Assembly: GCA_002914845.1 (NCBI GenBank)
Contig: JXTC01000154.1
Span: 189,804 to 253,803, forward strand
Length of the DNA: 64,000 bases
Origin: Trema orientale
Taxonomy: Eukaryota > Streptophyta > Magnoliopsida > Rosales > Cannabaceae
Direction of reading: 5' to 3'
Of the stretch, positions 1 through 10,816 are shown piece by piece (within the stretch, counting starts at the first letter, position 1; each line of letters starts with the position of its first letter). The translations under genes and the position numbers were made by a program. The notes under the pieces were generated by a model. The model had not been told where the DNA came from and did not search any database. It saw nothing but the letters and a program-made list of their open reading frames with translations.

Positions 1-1
1 T

Positions 2-253
2 CCGGACATGCCCAACGTGTTGGAAAATGAAGGCTTCTTGTTTAAGGCAACTCATCTAAGAGATTATGTTTTCAAGCACAAACTTAATAATGTTAGTAAC
101 AAGATTAGTGAGCTGAAGAAGGAAATGTTAAACAGAGGTTCCACAATCATGGAACCTATAGTTGAAAATTCGGTAATGTTTTAAAGTTTGGTTCTTTTGT
201 ATCATTCTTCTATATGACATAGTATGTCTTGCGTTTTCACTTTCATTCATTAG
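2..253 (+). CDS. Partial KYN-SLIEW family gene, 3' end only
   Basis: The frame beginning at base 2 opens with a PDMP motif and continues with RDYVFKHKLNNVS and ISELKKEM. This matches the part after the FCYPDMPM signature of B4 (47616-48677), which reads RDYVFKNKLNNVR and MNELKKEL. The usual C-terminal GIxDIW signature is missing: the frame runs through about 20 unrelated hydrophobic residues to a TAG near 251-253. A GT at about 173 could be a splice donor, or the 3' end is decayed. Only the last third of a gene is in the window, so intactness cannot be judged. It is on the plus strand, opposite to the B genes at 38-49 kb. Confidence 0.55.
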
Positions 254-1778
254 TTTGATAATAAAGCTTAGTGAATGTAATTAGTTTGATTTGTTCCTGT
301 GTTTGACTGAATATGGGATTGGTTAATGGTTAGTACTTGATATGTTCAGTGGCAGAGGAATAATACTAACACTACAAAGTTGTACAAAAAATTTACACCA
401 ACATTATTTTCAACCATATAATAATTTTAAATATTGTGAAATGGTGTGGTCCCACTTTTTTACAACATTAAACAAACAAACATGTATTTCATTGTCATTT
501 TTCTTAATGTGAAATAGATGTAGTTGTCACTCTTTAGTAAAATAAACGACAGAATTTTTTTTTTTTTTTTAAGGGGCATGATAGAACCCTTTGAGTTCAT
601 AAACAGCTTGTCCTTTTATTTAAAACACCTATAGACACTTATAGGTACCAATCCAGTAGGAATTTTTTATTACTTTGCTCAATTAAAAACATTAAACAAT
701 GTATATTTATTCTTATTATTTTTTTTCCAACTACTCACATTATGATAGCCGTTAGATAATGATCCAACGGCTACAACAGAAAAATCTATAGATAGGTGAA
801 AAAAAAAAACCTACTCGATTATGGCCATATATATGTTCAACAGTTTCTTTTTTGTTTTCAACTTTTAATGGATGATGAAATATACATAGTACGTTATGTA
901 ATTTACCACCATCATAAATATTGGTTCTTCTTTTTCTAGCAAAAAGAGGATCTGGTCTCAAAACTTAGCAGGACACATATAAAACATTAATATTTTCATT
1001 AACAAGTTTTCAATTCTAGGTTTGAGTTTGATTAAACTAAATAAGAAGTCAAACAAGAATCCAAGATATAAGCTTCTGTTCCTTGTTCAATTTTGTTGAT
1101 AATAGTTGACCTTTCACCAAAAAAAAAAAAAAAACTTCAATTTTGTTCCCATACATTGTTATCATATGTCTGGTGTAACACTTCAAGGAAGCTGAAGGAG
1201 AAATTTGAAGCATTTTCATCAAAAATCTTTTCAGAGTTCGTTAAAGGTGAGAGGATAAAATAGCTTGAGTGATCTTGTCAAATAATTGTATTTATGTCTA
1301 TTATTATTTATTTAGTAAAGGTAGAATAGTTTTTTTTTTTTACCTTTTTTGTTGGTGGGCTATTTATATTCTCTTAGTCTCTTTTTCATGTACGCATTAT
1401 TCACTAATAGTCGCAATAAGAAGCTCCAGCGTCCTATTCTTCATTCTCGATTGATTCTTTGATTGTTTAATAATTTGAGAAACTCTAACTCCTTTGTAGT
1501 TTTTTATACTATATTACTAGTCTAAGAATCAACTTAAAAATTTCAATATCAATAGCACAATAAAAACTTTAGCATATATCTTACGTAACATTAAGAATAA
1601 AGGGAGGGAAGAAAAGAAGGAAGATCTGCCATATTGGAAGTACTAAAAACAAAAAAGAAAGAAAGAATTAGAAAAGAAGAGTAGACATAGATTCGAATAT
1701 ATCCTACATAACATTAAGGTCTAAATATCTGGCTATTTTATGTTGACGACCCCTCAAAAAACTATAAAAGTTCACTAA
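254..1778. other. Intergenic region with dispersed repeats
   Basis: No gene seen. Bases about 1005-1330 are a diverged direct copy of 4765-5095 (both carry a stretch around TTCAATTTTGTT and a GTGATCTTGT(C/T)AAATAATT segment). Bases about 640-850 resemble 6100-6560, sharing GATCCAACGGCTA. These look like flanks of lost tandem duplicates. Homopolymer A/T tracts occur at about 555-570 and 1119-1134. Confidence 0.5.
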
Positions 1779-2930
1779 CTAAAAAGGAATTTGATCGTTG
1801 TCTTTTTGGTCAATTAATATTGGGACAAGAGTCTCTCTATAGTCGAAGAAGGCAGCTCCGAAACGAGGATGCATCTTGATATTTTTGAAGAAGAACTCTT
1901 TCTTAGAAGAGGAAGACGAAAAGATCAGTTCTTCATCTGACTTCTGCAAAGGCCAATAATGATCATGACCTTGCTTATGGAACTCGATCAAATTAATCAA
2001 TGTGCTGAGATAAAGCACAGTTGACATAGAAAAACAGTATTGCTTAGTCCACGATCCGTCGATACCATATTCTCTCATCACCCACACTTCAATCTTATAT
2101 CCAGACACAGATCTATGAACAACAGAAGACACAGAGAGGCAATCTTGCAACACAGAGCAACGATGACAATGCCAAGGAAAATCATAGAAATCCTGATAAT
2201 CTCCTGGAATTTTAATGTCCCGAAATTCTTCATCGAAAAGATCAAATGCAACGACAATGAATTTTTCTTTCTTCGGTTCCTTTGATCTCCCAATCCAATG
2301 AAATGAATTTTTCATCACTGCATTGCTCCAAAGATCATCCAGATTACGTATTCTTTTCATAACGCTAGTACTATGGTCATTCATTAATATTGATCTCCAA
2401 CAGTTGCTTTTCAGTGTCAATAACTCGTTTTTCTCAATTGTAATCCGTACCAACTTGTAATCATTAGCCTTTGGATCGAAGCCGAAACCATAAGAAGGAG
2501 ATCCCAAGGGCTTGTTTGGTTCCTTGGATTCTTTAGTAGTTGGATTTACTACGTAAAAATTTATTTCGTTGGAAACCACACGTAATAATCCGTTACAAAA
2601 TCCGATAAAATTCGGATTATGATCGAATTGAAAATTTGGTAGATTTGGAGGAATGTCCTTAGTATGATAAGAGAAGAAGGATATTGAAAGTTTTTCACTA
2701 CTAATTCCTTTGTAACCAATAAACGCAAGATAATCATTATGGCGATCCTTACTATTAAGGTGCATGGTAATGAAAGTAGGACAGTTTATAAGGGAGTACC
2801 ATGATTTGCAGACGCACTTGAATCGTCCAAGTGATTTCACAGGTAACTTTAAGAGAATACTCATAACCAAATCTTCAGATAGATAAGGAATTTTCGGTGC
2901 TTTATCCAAGCTTGAACTTTCGATGGTCAT
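1779..2930 (-). CDS. F-box protein with F-box-associated interaction domain
   Basis: A single uninterrupted frame of 383 residues starts at ATG 2928-2930. Residues about 14-58 form an F-box (IPYLSEDLVMSILLKLPVKS, then FKCVCKSWYSLI). In characterised members this docks the protein to SKP1 in an SCF ubiquitin ligase. Residues about 100-300 resemble the plant F-box-associated domain: GFCNGLL near 110, NPTTKE near 129, and GFGFDPKANDYKLVRI at about 148-163. That domain normally recognises the substrate. Length and intronless structure are typical of the large plant FBA family. The substrate cannot be predicted. It is not part of the tandem KYN-SLIEW family, and no second F-box gene is in the window. 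Confidence 0.9.
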   Translation of the reverse strand: MTIESSSLDKAPKIPYLSEDLVMSILLKLPVKSLGRFKCVCKSWYSLINCPTFITMHLNSKDRHNDYLAFIGYKGISSEKLSISFFSYHTKDIPPNLPNFQFDHNPNFIGFCNGLLRVVSNEINFYVVNPTTKESKEPNKPLGSPSYGFGFDPKANDYKLVRITIEKNELLTLKSNCWRSILMNDHSTSVMKRIRNLDDLWSNAVMKNSFHWIGRSKEPKKEKFIVVAFDLFDEEFRDIKIPGDYQDFYDFPWHCHRCSVLQDCLSVSSVVHRSVSGYKIEVWVMREYGIDGSWTKQYCFSMSTVLYLSTLINLIEFHKQGHDHYWPLQKSDEELIFSSSSSKKEFFFKNIKMHPRFGAAFFDYRETLVPILIDQKDNDQIPF

Positions 2931-3928
2931 AATTGTTGTTTGCCCTGAATAAAGAGTAGTACTAAACTGTCCAGTTGAGGAAATATTAGAATATACAATG
3001 ACTCACTGAGAATTTGTATAAGAAATTTATAAATGTATCATAAAATTTGATCCAATTTTTGATCAATATGCGGAATATATTGAAAAGTATGGTTCCCGGA
3101 ACCGGATTAGTTATTCCTTGAAGGTACTATTATTGAAGATAAACATCTAACTATTCAAATATATATGTAACTATTCAAATATATATATGTAACTGATTGA
3201 AATACATGTATAAAGCATATCTGATCATGTAATTTGAGTCTTGTACGACACTTGAGGCCTATACTAAATCGTATGCATAGATATATATAATATGAACATA
3301 TATAAACTGCCCTATATTTAGGCCTTATCACATACGATCCACCTTGACAAGAATTGAATCGTTGATTCATAACAAAAAGGTTTCAATATTTGGCTATAAT
3401 AAATTACTAATAAAAGATGATAACCGCCAAATTGTGATCTTTATCTCTATTTATATTTTGGGAATCCTATTTTGAATTCCAAGGTATTATCAAAAGAAGA
3501 AAAAGTTTACAAATGAGGCTTCAAAGGTTCACCTGCAAAAGAAAAGATTGAAGTTATCAAGGATTTATTCTACCTTGAAAGAGCAGAAGAAAAGGCCTCC
3601 CGTGAAGGCCAATCACACAATTGCTTATGACTTCAATAAATTCGAACATCCTGATTACGTGGTCACTCAGCATATATTTGAAAATTTGATAATGTGATTG
3701 AATTACATTATATAGCATGTTAACTAGAAAATCTGATAATGCAGTGGGTTTTTGTACCATACTTTAGTAGCTTATCCGTATTATATATTATATTATACAT
3801 ATAATATAAGTTGGTAAGTTAAATAAAAAATTTAATTTATTGTGATAGCTAGTTGGAAGTGAACACTAATTATGTTTTTTAAAAACAACTTATTATCACA
3901 ATACATGGATATAACTTGTGCATATATA
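2931..3928. other. Intergenic region
   Basis: No supported gene. A short imperfect direct repeat (AACTATTCAAATATATAT) lies at about 3150-3190. A plus-strand stretch at about 3500-3770 contains ERAEEKASREG in one frame but has no open frame and no recognised homologue. Confidence 0.4.
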
Positions 3929-4615
3929 CATGGATGAAGCTAGAATTTGTTGTCAGTGGGGCTTACATTGTAACAATATATATAAAAATATATATATATA
4001 TATATTAAAAACTACTAAATTTATAATTGTCTCCGACATGACATGATAACGCTGTGTAATAACTTCGTTATCAAGGCTATTAAAGATGTCTTTTTCTACA
4101 TATACAACTAAATTGTTGTTCATCCATTGATCACTTATTTTATTGTGTAGTCGATTCTTGACAAAAAATACTCTCATTTTATTGTGTTGCCGATTCTTGA
4201 CAAAATTCATAAAAGAAAATACTCTTTCCACAATAGCATTTACAACTGGCAAAATTAATGCTAACGTCACGAGTAGATAAACTAATAGATATATATTTAT
4301 TTTTCTTGTATCAACCATTTTCTTTGTAAGATCACCATTTTCTTGTTTTTCTCATTTTTTAATCCAATTCGCAGCTTTTATTAGATAGGAGCTAAATTTG
4401 AGTCTTAGATTATGAGATATTTTTCTCTCTTTACTTTATAGTCTTTTTAAGTTTTAACTATCAGCACAACACATTTGCCTATCACACTTTGAATGGGCTA
4501 TCAAATTGCTTATACACACTTTTTATTTTTATTTTTTTTGGTTATACATTATTTTTTTTTCAAACTCTCAGTGGGGCTTCAGCCCCCACAAGCCCCCCTT
4601 AGCTTTGTACATGCA
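3929..4615 (-). mobile_element. Internally deleted hAT-type transposon
   Basis: The ends form an imperfect inverted repeat: CATGGATGAAGCTA at 3929 and, on the other strand at the right end, CATGTACAAAGCTA. The motif CAGTGGGGCTT occurs inside both ends. An 8-bp direct repeat CATATATA flanks it (3921-3928 and 4616-4623), which fits hAT target-site duplication length, but the surroundings are AT-rich so this could be chance. The only coding remnant is a C-terminal hAT dimerisation segment at about 4000-4318. Confidence 0.5.
3999..4318 (-). pseudogene. hAT transposase C-terminal dimerisation domain, fragment
   Basis: The frame ending near 3953 encodes NAIVERVFSFMNFVKNR, then LHNKISDQWMNNNLVVYVE and a KDIF segment. 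This is the conserved E-R-x-FS-x-M ... L-x-N-x(2)-x-D-x-W-(M/L)-N pattern of the hAT family dimerisation domain. A short internal tandem duplication repeats the FVKNR(Q/L)HNK unit twice (DNA repeat at about 4135-4205). No zinc finger or catalytic region is present, so it is a relic. Confidence 0.7.
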
Positions 4616-6847
4616 CATATATATATGACTGTATTTTGAAATTATGAATTTTTTCACTAAATGAAAGTTTTAATTTTGTAAATAATTTATAATTTGTTTA
4701 TTTTTTAATCATAAAGAGTCAAAATTGATGAATGACTCTAAACAGGAAGAAATTAAAGTTGTAAAGTTTAATTCTAGGTTTGACTTTGATTAAACTAAAC
4801 AAGAAAAATAAGAAGTCAAGATAAGTTATTCTATTTTGTTGGTCAACCAAATAATATATAGTTCAATTTTGTTCACATCCATTGTTGATCCTTATTCAAT
4901 TTTGTTTGGTCAACTACATAAATAGTTCAATTTTGTTCACATCCATTATTGTCATATCTATGGTGTAACACGTCATGGACGGAGAAATTGGAAGCATTTC
5001 ATGAAAAATATCTTTTCAACGAATCACGTTCGTTAAAGAAAGCTGTGTGATCTTGTTAAATAATTATATTTATATGTAGTATTATTTATTTAGTATCTTT
5101 TAGCTATTTTTTCTTTTTTTCCTGAAGAGCTTTGTCTATTTTTTTATGTTTACTATTAGGGGAGCTATATTGACACCTCAAATAAACTATTGGCCCCCTA
5201 ATCTTTACAAAAAAACTATATAAAGGACATTTTAATAAAATTATCCAATTTAAACAAGAAAACACCTCTCTCCTTGCATAATTATATTTTCCTAATCCCT
5301 CCGATACCCTTGTCTTTTTGACCACTCGTTTTGATTTTTTTTTTTTAATATTGTTTCATTTTTTCCCCCTAAACCATTAGTCTCCTTTGTATATTTCTAT
5401 ATAATCTCTTTTGTTTTGGCTTCACATAATTGTATATATTATATATATATATGGGCATCACTTTAGCAAGTATTTTTTTTTTTTTTTCACTTTTCAAGCT
5501 ATTTTTTAAAAATAAACAGAGTAGCCTAAGATGGCCGTTACTCTACTTACTGCTTGTTTCATTATAAAAAAGATATATATGTTTTGCGATGTGTACAGAG
5601 AGAAAGTATTTGCTCCTGATCATGACTAATAAATACGATGTTTTTCATTGCAAATATGCAAGATATGCATGAATATGAACTCGTCACAATTCTCAAGGCA
5701 ACTTCTTTTCCAAATTGTGGATTTAATTTGTACCTTTTTCGTTTAAGAGGCGATACTTTAATTTTTGTGGAATTAATTAAAATTTCTTATTATGTTACGG
5801 GCTTAAGGAAGAAAAAAAAAAACCTGTGTTTGTAATCTTTCCTTGTTATCCAATGCATTGCATAATAATTTCTTTTGTGATCTTTTCGCCTTTTGTTAAT
5901 CCATTAGTGTAAATTTCGGGAGAAAATTCTGACCAAAGGAAGAATCTGTAGTTCATATACATTAGTCATTATATATGTTTTTCATGCATATGTTGAAGGT
6001 TCTGAGAAAACATACATCATATTTTTAGCATATATTTTCATTTACAAATTACCGAATAAAATCTATAGATTTTTGCAACTAATTATTCATATATATATAT
6101 ATGGTTGCCAATCCAGTAAGTATTTTTTTTTTATCTATGTATAGATATTTTTTTTTTAGCCCTTGGATCATCGTCTAAAAGTGATCCAACGGCTATAATA
6201 AGGTGCATGAAAAGACGTGTATCATTAATACTTTTTTTNCCAGAGAAGGAAAAGAAAAAATCTCACAGTACATAATGTAATACTCGAAAGACTAAAGACT
6301 GTGCCAGGCCCACATGGACTTCAAATATAACACAACAATCATTCATTTAAAATAAGAAGCCGAAATACCATGAAATCTAACCTGCCAACTGATTTTTGGT
6401 ATAGAGCTAAACGTTCTATCCCATGTTTTGTCTTTACTACATCCTTGCAAAGCTCTAAGTCATTCTGATTATAATCAGCCATTGCTATAGCATACAGAAT
6501 AATCCTGCACAAACCCAAAAAAAAAAAAACACCTACTAGATTGGTGCCCTATATATATATAAACACATGCACACCCACACATATAAGAAGCCATTTTCCA
6601 CAGAAAGTGTTTCAAAGTGGACTAATGTTAAATGGTTTAACTTTCCTATTTATTTTAGAGATATTATTAAACAATGCTACCACGTACCATCTCTCACTTT
6701 TACATACTCTCTTAAATAACAAAAATACAACTTGCAGAATGTGTTACTGTTACTCAACCGATATTCTCGTACTTTGAAAATATATGTACCAAAATTAGCA
6801 TAGAAAGATTTTCTTATTATTATTATTATTTTCTTGGGTATGAGAAT
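4616..6847. other. Intergenic region with relics of duplicated flanks
   Basis: No supported gene. 4765-5095 is a copy of 1005-1330. About 5640-5830 (plus strand) is a diverged copy of the module found in the opposite orientation at 49860-50010 and 51660-51830, downstream of A2-type genes; shared landmarks are TGGATTTAATT, GTGGAATTA and GGGCTTAAGG. About 6100-6200 resembles 640-790. An ambiguous base lies at 6239. Confidence 0.5.
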
Positions 6848-7440
6848 TTGAACTCAGTATCTCAGAAGTGTGAATACCATCATCATGCTATGCGTCTGAC
6901 CACGAAAGATCACGTATTTATGTTTGTAATTTATGTGGCACTAAAAAAGATTACTTACAAGTCCTATCTAACAAATTCTCATCTGAGTTTCTCGTACTAT
7001 ACAAGGAGCAATGGATTCAAAAATCTGATCTAATTTTAGAGATTCAAAATCTGAAAAATACATATAAATATTTTAAGGGAATATAAAATGCTTCCAGGCA
7101 AGTAAATCATAACTCGACTAAACATACATAAAAATTAATCTGACAATAATATATATATATTTATTTTGATAAAAGCTTCCGACAATAATAAAATTAGCCT
7201 AATAGGAAATTAAACAATAAGAAGAATAGACTCAATAAAGATTCACTAAGGAAAAAAAAAAACCTACATACAAAATTACATGTAATATTTAAAACTACGT
7301 AATAGTAATCAGTTACAACTCGGATTACTCGAAAGTCTCAACCAACTCATCAACGACCATAACAGAAATACCTAACTCTTCCTCTCTTTATACTCCTTTC
7401 TCCTACTAGCCCTTTCTTTATTATCACTTTCTTATCAACC
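6848..7440 (+). promoter_or_regulatory. Upstream region of A1, conserved in three blocks
   Basis: This stretch is repeated with modest divergence at 17940-18355 and at 28735-29310, in each case directly before the position of an A gene. Shared landmarks are TCTGACCACGAAAGATCACG (6894), ACTATACAAGGAGCAA (7000), the CCATAACAGAAATACC element (7358-7373) and CTCTTTATA (7382-7390), which may act as the TATA box. Conservation of the whole 450-590 bp among blocks reflects segmental duplication; function is inferred. Confidence 0.6.
7352..7376 (+). promoter_or_regulatory. Shared promoter element of the family, copy at A1
   Basis: Core CCATAACAGAAATACC followed by TAAC, about 140 bp before the A1 start codon. 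The same element, in the same orientation relative to the gene, precedes E1, D1, B2, B4 and A2. The complement contains CTGTTA, a plant MYB core (CNGTTR). Confidence 0.55.
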
Positions 7441-7513
7441 AAACAGAAACACTTTGAGAGAGTTTACAAGAAGAGAGATAACCCCATTTGAGATTCTACA
7501 AGAAAGATTGGCT

Positions 7514-8632
7514 ATGGCGGAAAAAGTTGCTTCCGGCTTCGACCAGAAGGCTGCGGACCTCGAACTTCTCCTAAGTGGTCTCGAGGAGAGGATAACACAA
7601 CTGAAGATCAAGAAGCGCAGAAGAGAAAGCGAGGCCGAGCCTTCCGAGACCGCAACAGAGTCCGAAGCAGAGCCCTCCGCGACCGACGATCAAGATCACA
7701 TCGTGAAGATGATGGAGAAGTTCGCCAGAGAGATCGACGAAGAAGACATCAAAAATTTGCCCATATACGAGAAGGAAGCAGATGGCTTGAGGAAGAGGAT
7801 CGAGGACTACAAGAAAGAAGTGAAAGGCGTCAAACGGAAGCTGTTCGACTATGGGCCGAAAGCTGTTGATCTGATCGCAGAAGCAGAAGAAGAAGAAGAA
7901 GAAGAAGAAGAAGACTCGTCGAATTACGAACAGAGGTTGCGTAAATTTCTGAACCATTGGAAAGCCATGGCGTTCGAAAATAGGAAGGCGGGAAAGAAGA
8001 CCTTAACGGAGTTGGTCCGACAGATCGATCGGTCCGACGAAGAAGGAGGAATCGTCTTCGACTCCATGAGAGCCTTTGCGGTCGATTCTGGAACTCAGCT
8101 CTCTCGTCGCATCGTCGACTATTTCTTGCTGTTTACCGACTCGGAGGCGAGAGAGATGGCGGCGAGGACTCGAGCGTTCTTGAAGACGATCCGATGCATA
8201 GGGTTGGAGAAAGAGAACTCGACCGTGACCCGAATGTTCGTTTCCCTGGTCGAGCTTGTGGACGGAGGAATCAAGGAGGAGAAGGGGAGGACGACGAGTA
8301 GTGTTGTGACGGAGTCATTGGATGATGTCTGGTACAGTCTGAGGGAGAATCGTCTTCTCGGTTCCATCTTCTACAAGATCCTGTTCTTGGAGATCGCTTT
8401 GTGCTGTCCGTGTTTCGCCGAAGTGTTGGACTACGAAGAGTTAATGTTGCTTTGGGGTGTTGTGAGAGGAACTTTCAACGAGAAGATGAATCAACTGAGT
8501 TTGGAGATCAATGAGCTCAAGGAGACGGAGATTGATGCTAGTGAGGATGAAGACTCGAAGAGGCAGGATTTGAAGAAAATCTTCGATTCGAAGATGAGAG
8601 AAATGTGGGACGGATTCGATTTGGATTCCTGA
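7514..8632 (+). CDS. KYN-SLIEW family protein A1
   Basis: Uncharacterised 372-residue protein. The frame is open from 7454, but only from a TTG codon; the first ATG is at 7514, and the same MA(E/Q) start is shared by A2 and the A3 pseudogene. Residues 1-110 are charged and probably coiled coil, with a basic KIKKRRR stretch at 31-37 that could be a nuclear signal. A glutamate run lies at 125-133 (GAA repeats at 7886-7912). The C-terminal half carries the family signatures in altered form: KTLTELVRQIDRSDEE at 162-177 in place of SLIEW, LEKENS at 231-236, FLEIALCCPC at 291-300, and MREMW at 361-365. The F-KYNVP motif is replaced by RKFLNHW. It is convergent with C1, 1.2 kb away. The gene is intronless and looks intact. 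Confidence 0.8.
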   Translation: MAEKVASGFDQKAADLELLLSGLEERITQLKIKKRRRESEAEPSETATESEAEPSATDDQDHIVKMMEKFAREIDEEDIKNLPIYEKEADGLRKRIEDYKKEVKGVKRKLFDYGPKAVDLIAEAEEEEEEEEEDSSNYEQRLRKFLNHWKAMAFENRKAGKKTLTELVRQIDRSDEEGGIVFDSMRAFAVDSGTQLSRRIVDYFLLFTDSEAREMAARTRAFLKTIRCIGLEKENSTVTRMFVSLVELVDGGIKEEKGRTTSSVVTESLDDVWYSLRENRLLGSIFYKILFLEIALCCPCFAEVLDYEELMLLWGVVRGTFNEKMNQLSLEINELKETEIDASEDEDSKRQDLKKIFDSKMREMWDGFDLDS

Positions 8633-9832
8633 GTTGAATATGAGGTAGAGAGTAGAAAGTCTGAACTTTCAAGGAATTTTAGTTTGTTTTTTTTTAAGTA
8701 CTTTCTGATGTATTAGACTCAAAACGATGAGGAAATTGTAGTTCATAGTTTGATGTATTAGACTCAAAACTACAGTTGGAATTTCGGTTTGTTTTCAGTA
8801 GTTTTAGCTGAAGGATGATTACTTCTTTCTTACATGATGAACTAGATTCAAAACTATGAATGAATTTCATTTGGTATGGTTATGTGATTCAATTTTGCTA
8901 TTCCGGTTACACTTTTCGTTCACTGAGTTGTAATGTTTGCACACAAAAAATATTGTATGTGTGTTCTGCCAGGTCTTGGAGTAGTTAATGATTCTAATTA
9001 AATCCCTATTATTCAGTGAGTTTTTGATTCTAAGGGTGTTATCAAAATCACGTATAGAATTAGTCATTTGTAAAGATATGTAGCCAATGAAACAAACAGC
9101 TAGATTGAGTAAAGGAACTATTGCTCTTTATGATTAATAGCAAAGAGGATGAATTTGCATATATGTATGACCTTGGAGTAGTACTGCTTATTATTACAAT
9201 TTCAATGACTCACTGTGGTTTGATTCATCTCTATAATGAGTAACGCTGTACTTATGTAGTCATGTTGTGTCGTTTGAATATTTAATAAAACGTCATGTCG
9301 TCGATGAAAGCTAGCTCTTTTATCTTCTATAACAAACGACATGCCGTTTATCTCAGAGTGAGAAAATGATGAGATGTATTTCTTTTCCAAGGAAAAGACA
9401 AATTCTGTGTATCAAATGTCGTTTATATTCTTAAACTGATTTAAAGATCTTGAGGCATTATTAATTGGATAAATCCAATTCCTCTGTTTTGTGTTAAGTC
9501 CTGAAAAATGCAGTATCGGCAGATTCTCATATTAATCAAGAAAAAAAAATGTATTGACCAGCGCAGAACAAGTTTTAACCTCTACTTATTTTCCAAATTT
9601 TATTAACAAAAAAAAAAAAAAATGTAGTAAACCAAAAGCAAAACATTTAATCATTCAAGTAAAGAAATGAAGCAGATCAATCAGAACATGAAAATTTTCA
9701 ACTAGTTTGAGTCCAATACAATTAACGACTAAACCAAAGATTATAAAGAGGGTCTCTAATACTTTTTATATGTAAACTGCCGAATTCAATTTTGTTACAC
9801 ACCCAACTCCAATGCAAACAACTTAAGGCATT
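8633..9832. other. Convergent intergenic region between A1 and C1
   Basis: No gene. This stretch is a repeat unit present at 18360-18968, 20888-21492, 30600-31845 and partly 33660-34187. It contains the AACGACATG(T/C)CGTT palindrome at 9335-9349 and a half site at 9265. The A1 stop is followed by two tandem copies of a GATGTATTAGACTCAAAAC segment (8708 and 8752). Confidence 0.55.
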
Positions 9833-10816
9833 TCAATTTGTTTGATCAGCTCCTGACTTCAGATCCAATTCTTTCCATATATCTCTGATCCCCACCTTCA
9901 ATCTTTCTCTTATAAGATTCATAGTTCGACTTCCATCACCTCTAGGCAGGATTTCCCTCTTCAGCTCATTAATCTTCAAATTTATTTTCTTCAATTCTTT
10001 CCCAAATATTTCGCTGAGTTGACATCTTATATCTAAAGAAGCATCATTGTTTAACATCACAGGAAAGTCCGGACAACAAAAGGCGATTTCGAGACGCAAA
10101 ACTTCGCCGAGCAGCATACAGAGAATGTTCTGTTCTAATTCTCTTTGACTAGAATTCCCCTTTGAACTTCTCGCCACTGAGATTGGTTCGGCCATCCTCA
10201 ACGTTTGGTCAAAAAATTTCATCACCGAGACCAACTTGTCAATGATGATTGAATTCTCTTCCAAACTTACGCCTCCGAGTAGAATTGCCAACTGACGAAT
10301 ATTCGTCACTACTTCTCTACTACTCTCCGCTGAGACCGAATTCAACAAGCTAAAATCAGTAATACACTGAGAAATCTGAATCCCAAGATTAATTGCCATG
10401 ACCTTCACCGGGTTCAAAGTACTAGTCCTTGTTTGTTTATGATCATGATCAAGCTTTTGCAGCCACTCTATCAAACTCCTATGCCCTTTCCCTCTGCCTT
10501 TCTCTGCTTCTACTTTCCAAATCTTCATGAAATCCTTGAAATAGTCCACATAATCCTCAAACTGTTTCGATTCGCCGAGTCTTGGAACGTTGTACTTCCT
10601 AAACTTCTCAGCGAAATCATCAGAAATCTTGTTTAAGGCCAATGCTTCTTCTTCTCTCATCTTATTTAAACTCTCCACTTCCTGTTCTGTTTTCGGTGAA
10701 AGTTTGAGACTTCCATGAGCATTAGACAGAAATGAGTGGTTCATCTTTGGGGTCAAGCTCTGTTCAGGAATTTCTTGAGAATTTAGAAGAGGCTTCAGTT
10801 CATCAGGATCTAACAT
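9833..10816 (-). CDS. KYN-SLIEW family protein C1
   Basis: Uncharacterised 327-residue protein, ATG at 10814-10816, with an in-frame TAG just upstream. Signatures: FRKYNVPRL at 72-80, HRSLIEWLQKLD at 112-123, LGIQIS at 144-149, SLEENS at 184-189, EVLRLEIAFCCPD at 238-250, KINELKRE at 281-288, GIRDIWKELDLKSG at 309-322, ending ADQTN. It is the shortest intact member and lacks the long N-terminal coiled coil of the B genes. It has at least four partial copies: 5' half at 27188-27588, 3' parts at 21493-21761, 31845-32070 and 34188-34240. The CCATAACAGAAATACC element was not found upstream of this gene. Confidence 0.8.
   Translation of the reverse strand: MLDPDELKPLLNSQEIPEQSLTPKMNHSFLSNAHGSLKLSPKTEQEVESLNKMREEEALALNKISDDFAEKFRKYNVPRLGESKQFEDYVDYFKDFMKIWKVEAEKGRGKGHRSLIEWLQKLDHDHKQTRTSTLNPVKVMAINLGIQISQCITDFSLLNSVSAESSREVVTNIRQLAILLGGVSLEENSIIIDKLVSVMKFFDQTLRMAEPISVARSSKGNSSQRELEQNILCMLLGEVLRLEIAFCCPDFPVMLNNDASLDIRCQLSEIFGKELKKINLKINELKREILPRGDGSRTMNLIRERLKVGIRDIWKELDLKSGADQTN

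Noticed and set aside
5638..5835. 65-codon frame on the plus strand
   Set aside because: It lies in a duplicated non-coding module whose other copies at 49.9 and 51.7 kb do not keep the frame.
7454..7513. 20-codon N-terminal extension of A1
   Set aside because: It begins at TTG, not ATG; the first ATG is at 7514 and aligns with the starts of A2 and A3. The same reasoning removed GTG/TTG extensions of E1, D1 and A2.
7571..7957. Antisense frame of 128 codons with a run of phenylalanine
   Set aside because: It is the reverse complement of the GAA repeats of A1; no independent support. Many similar antisense frames under B1, B3, B4, E1 and A2 were left out for the same reason.
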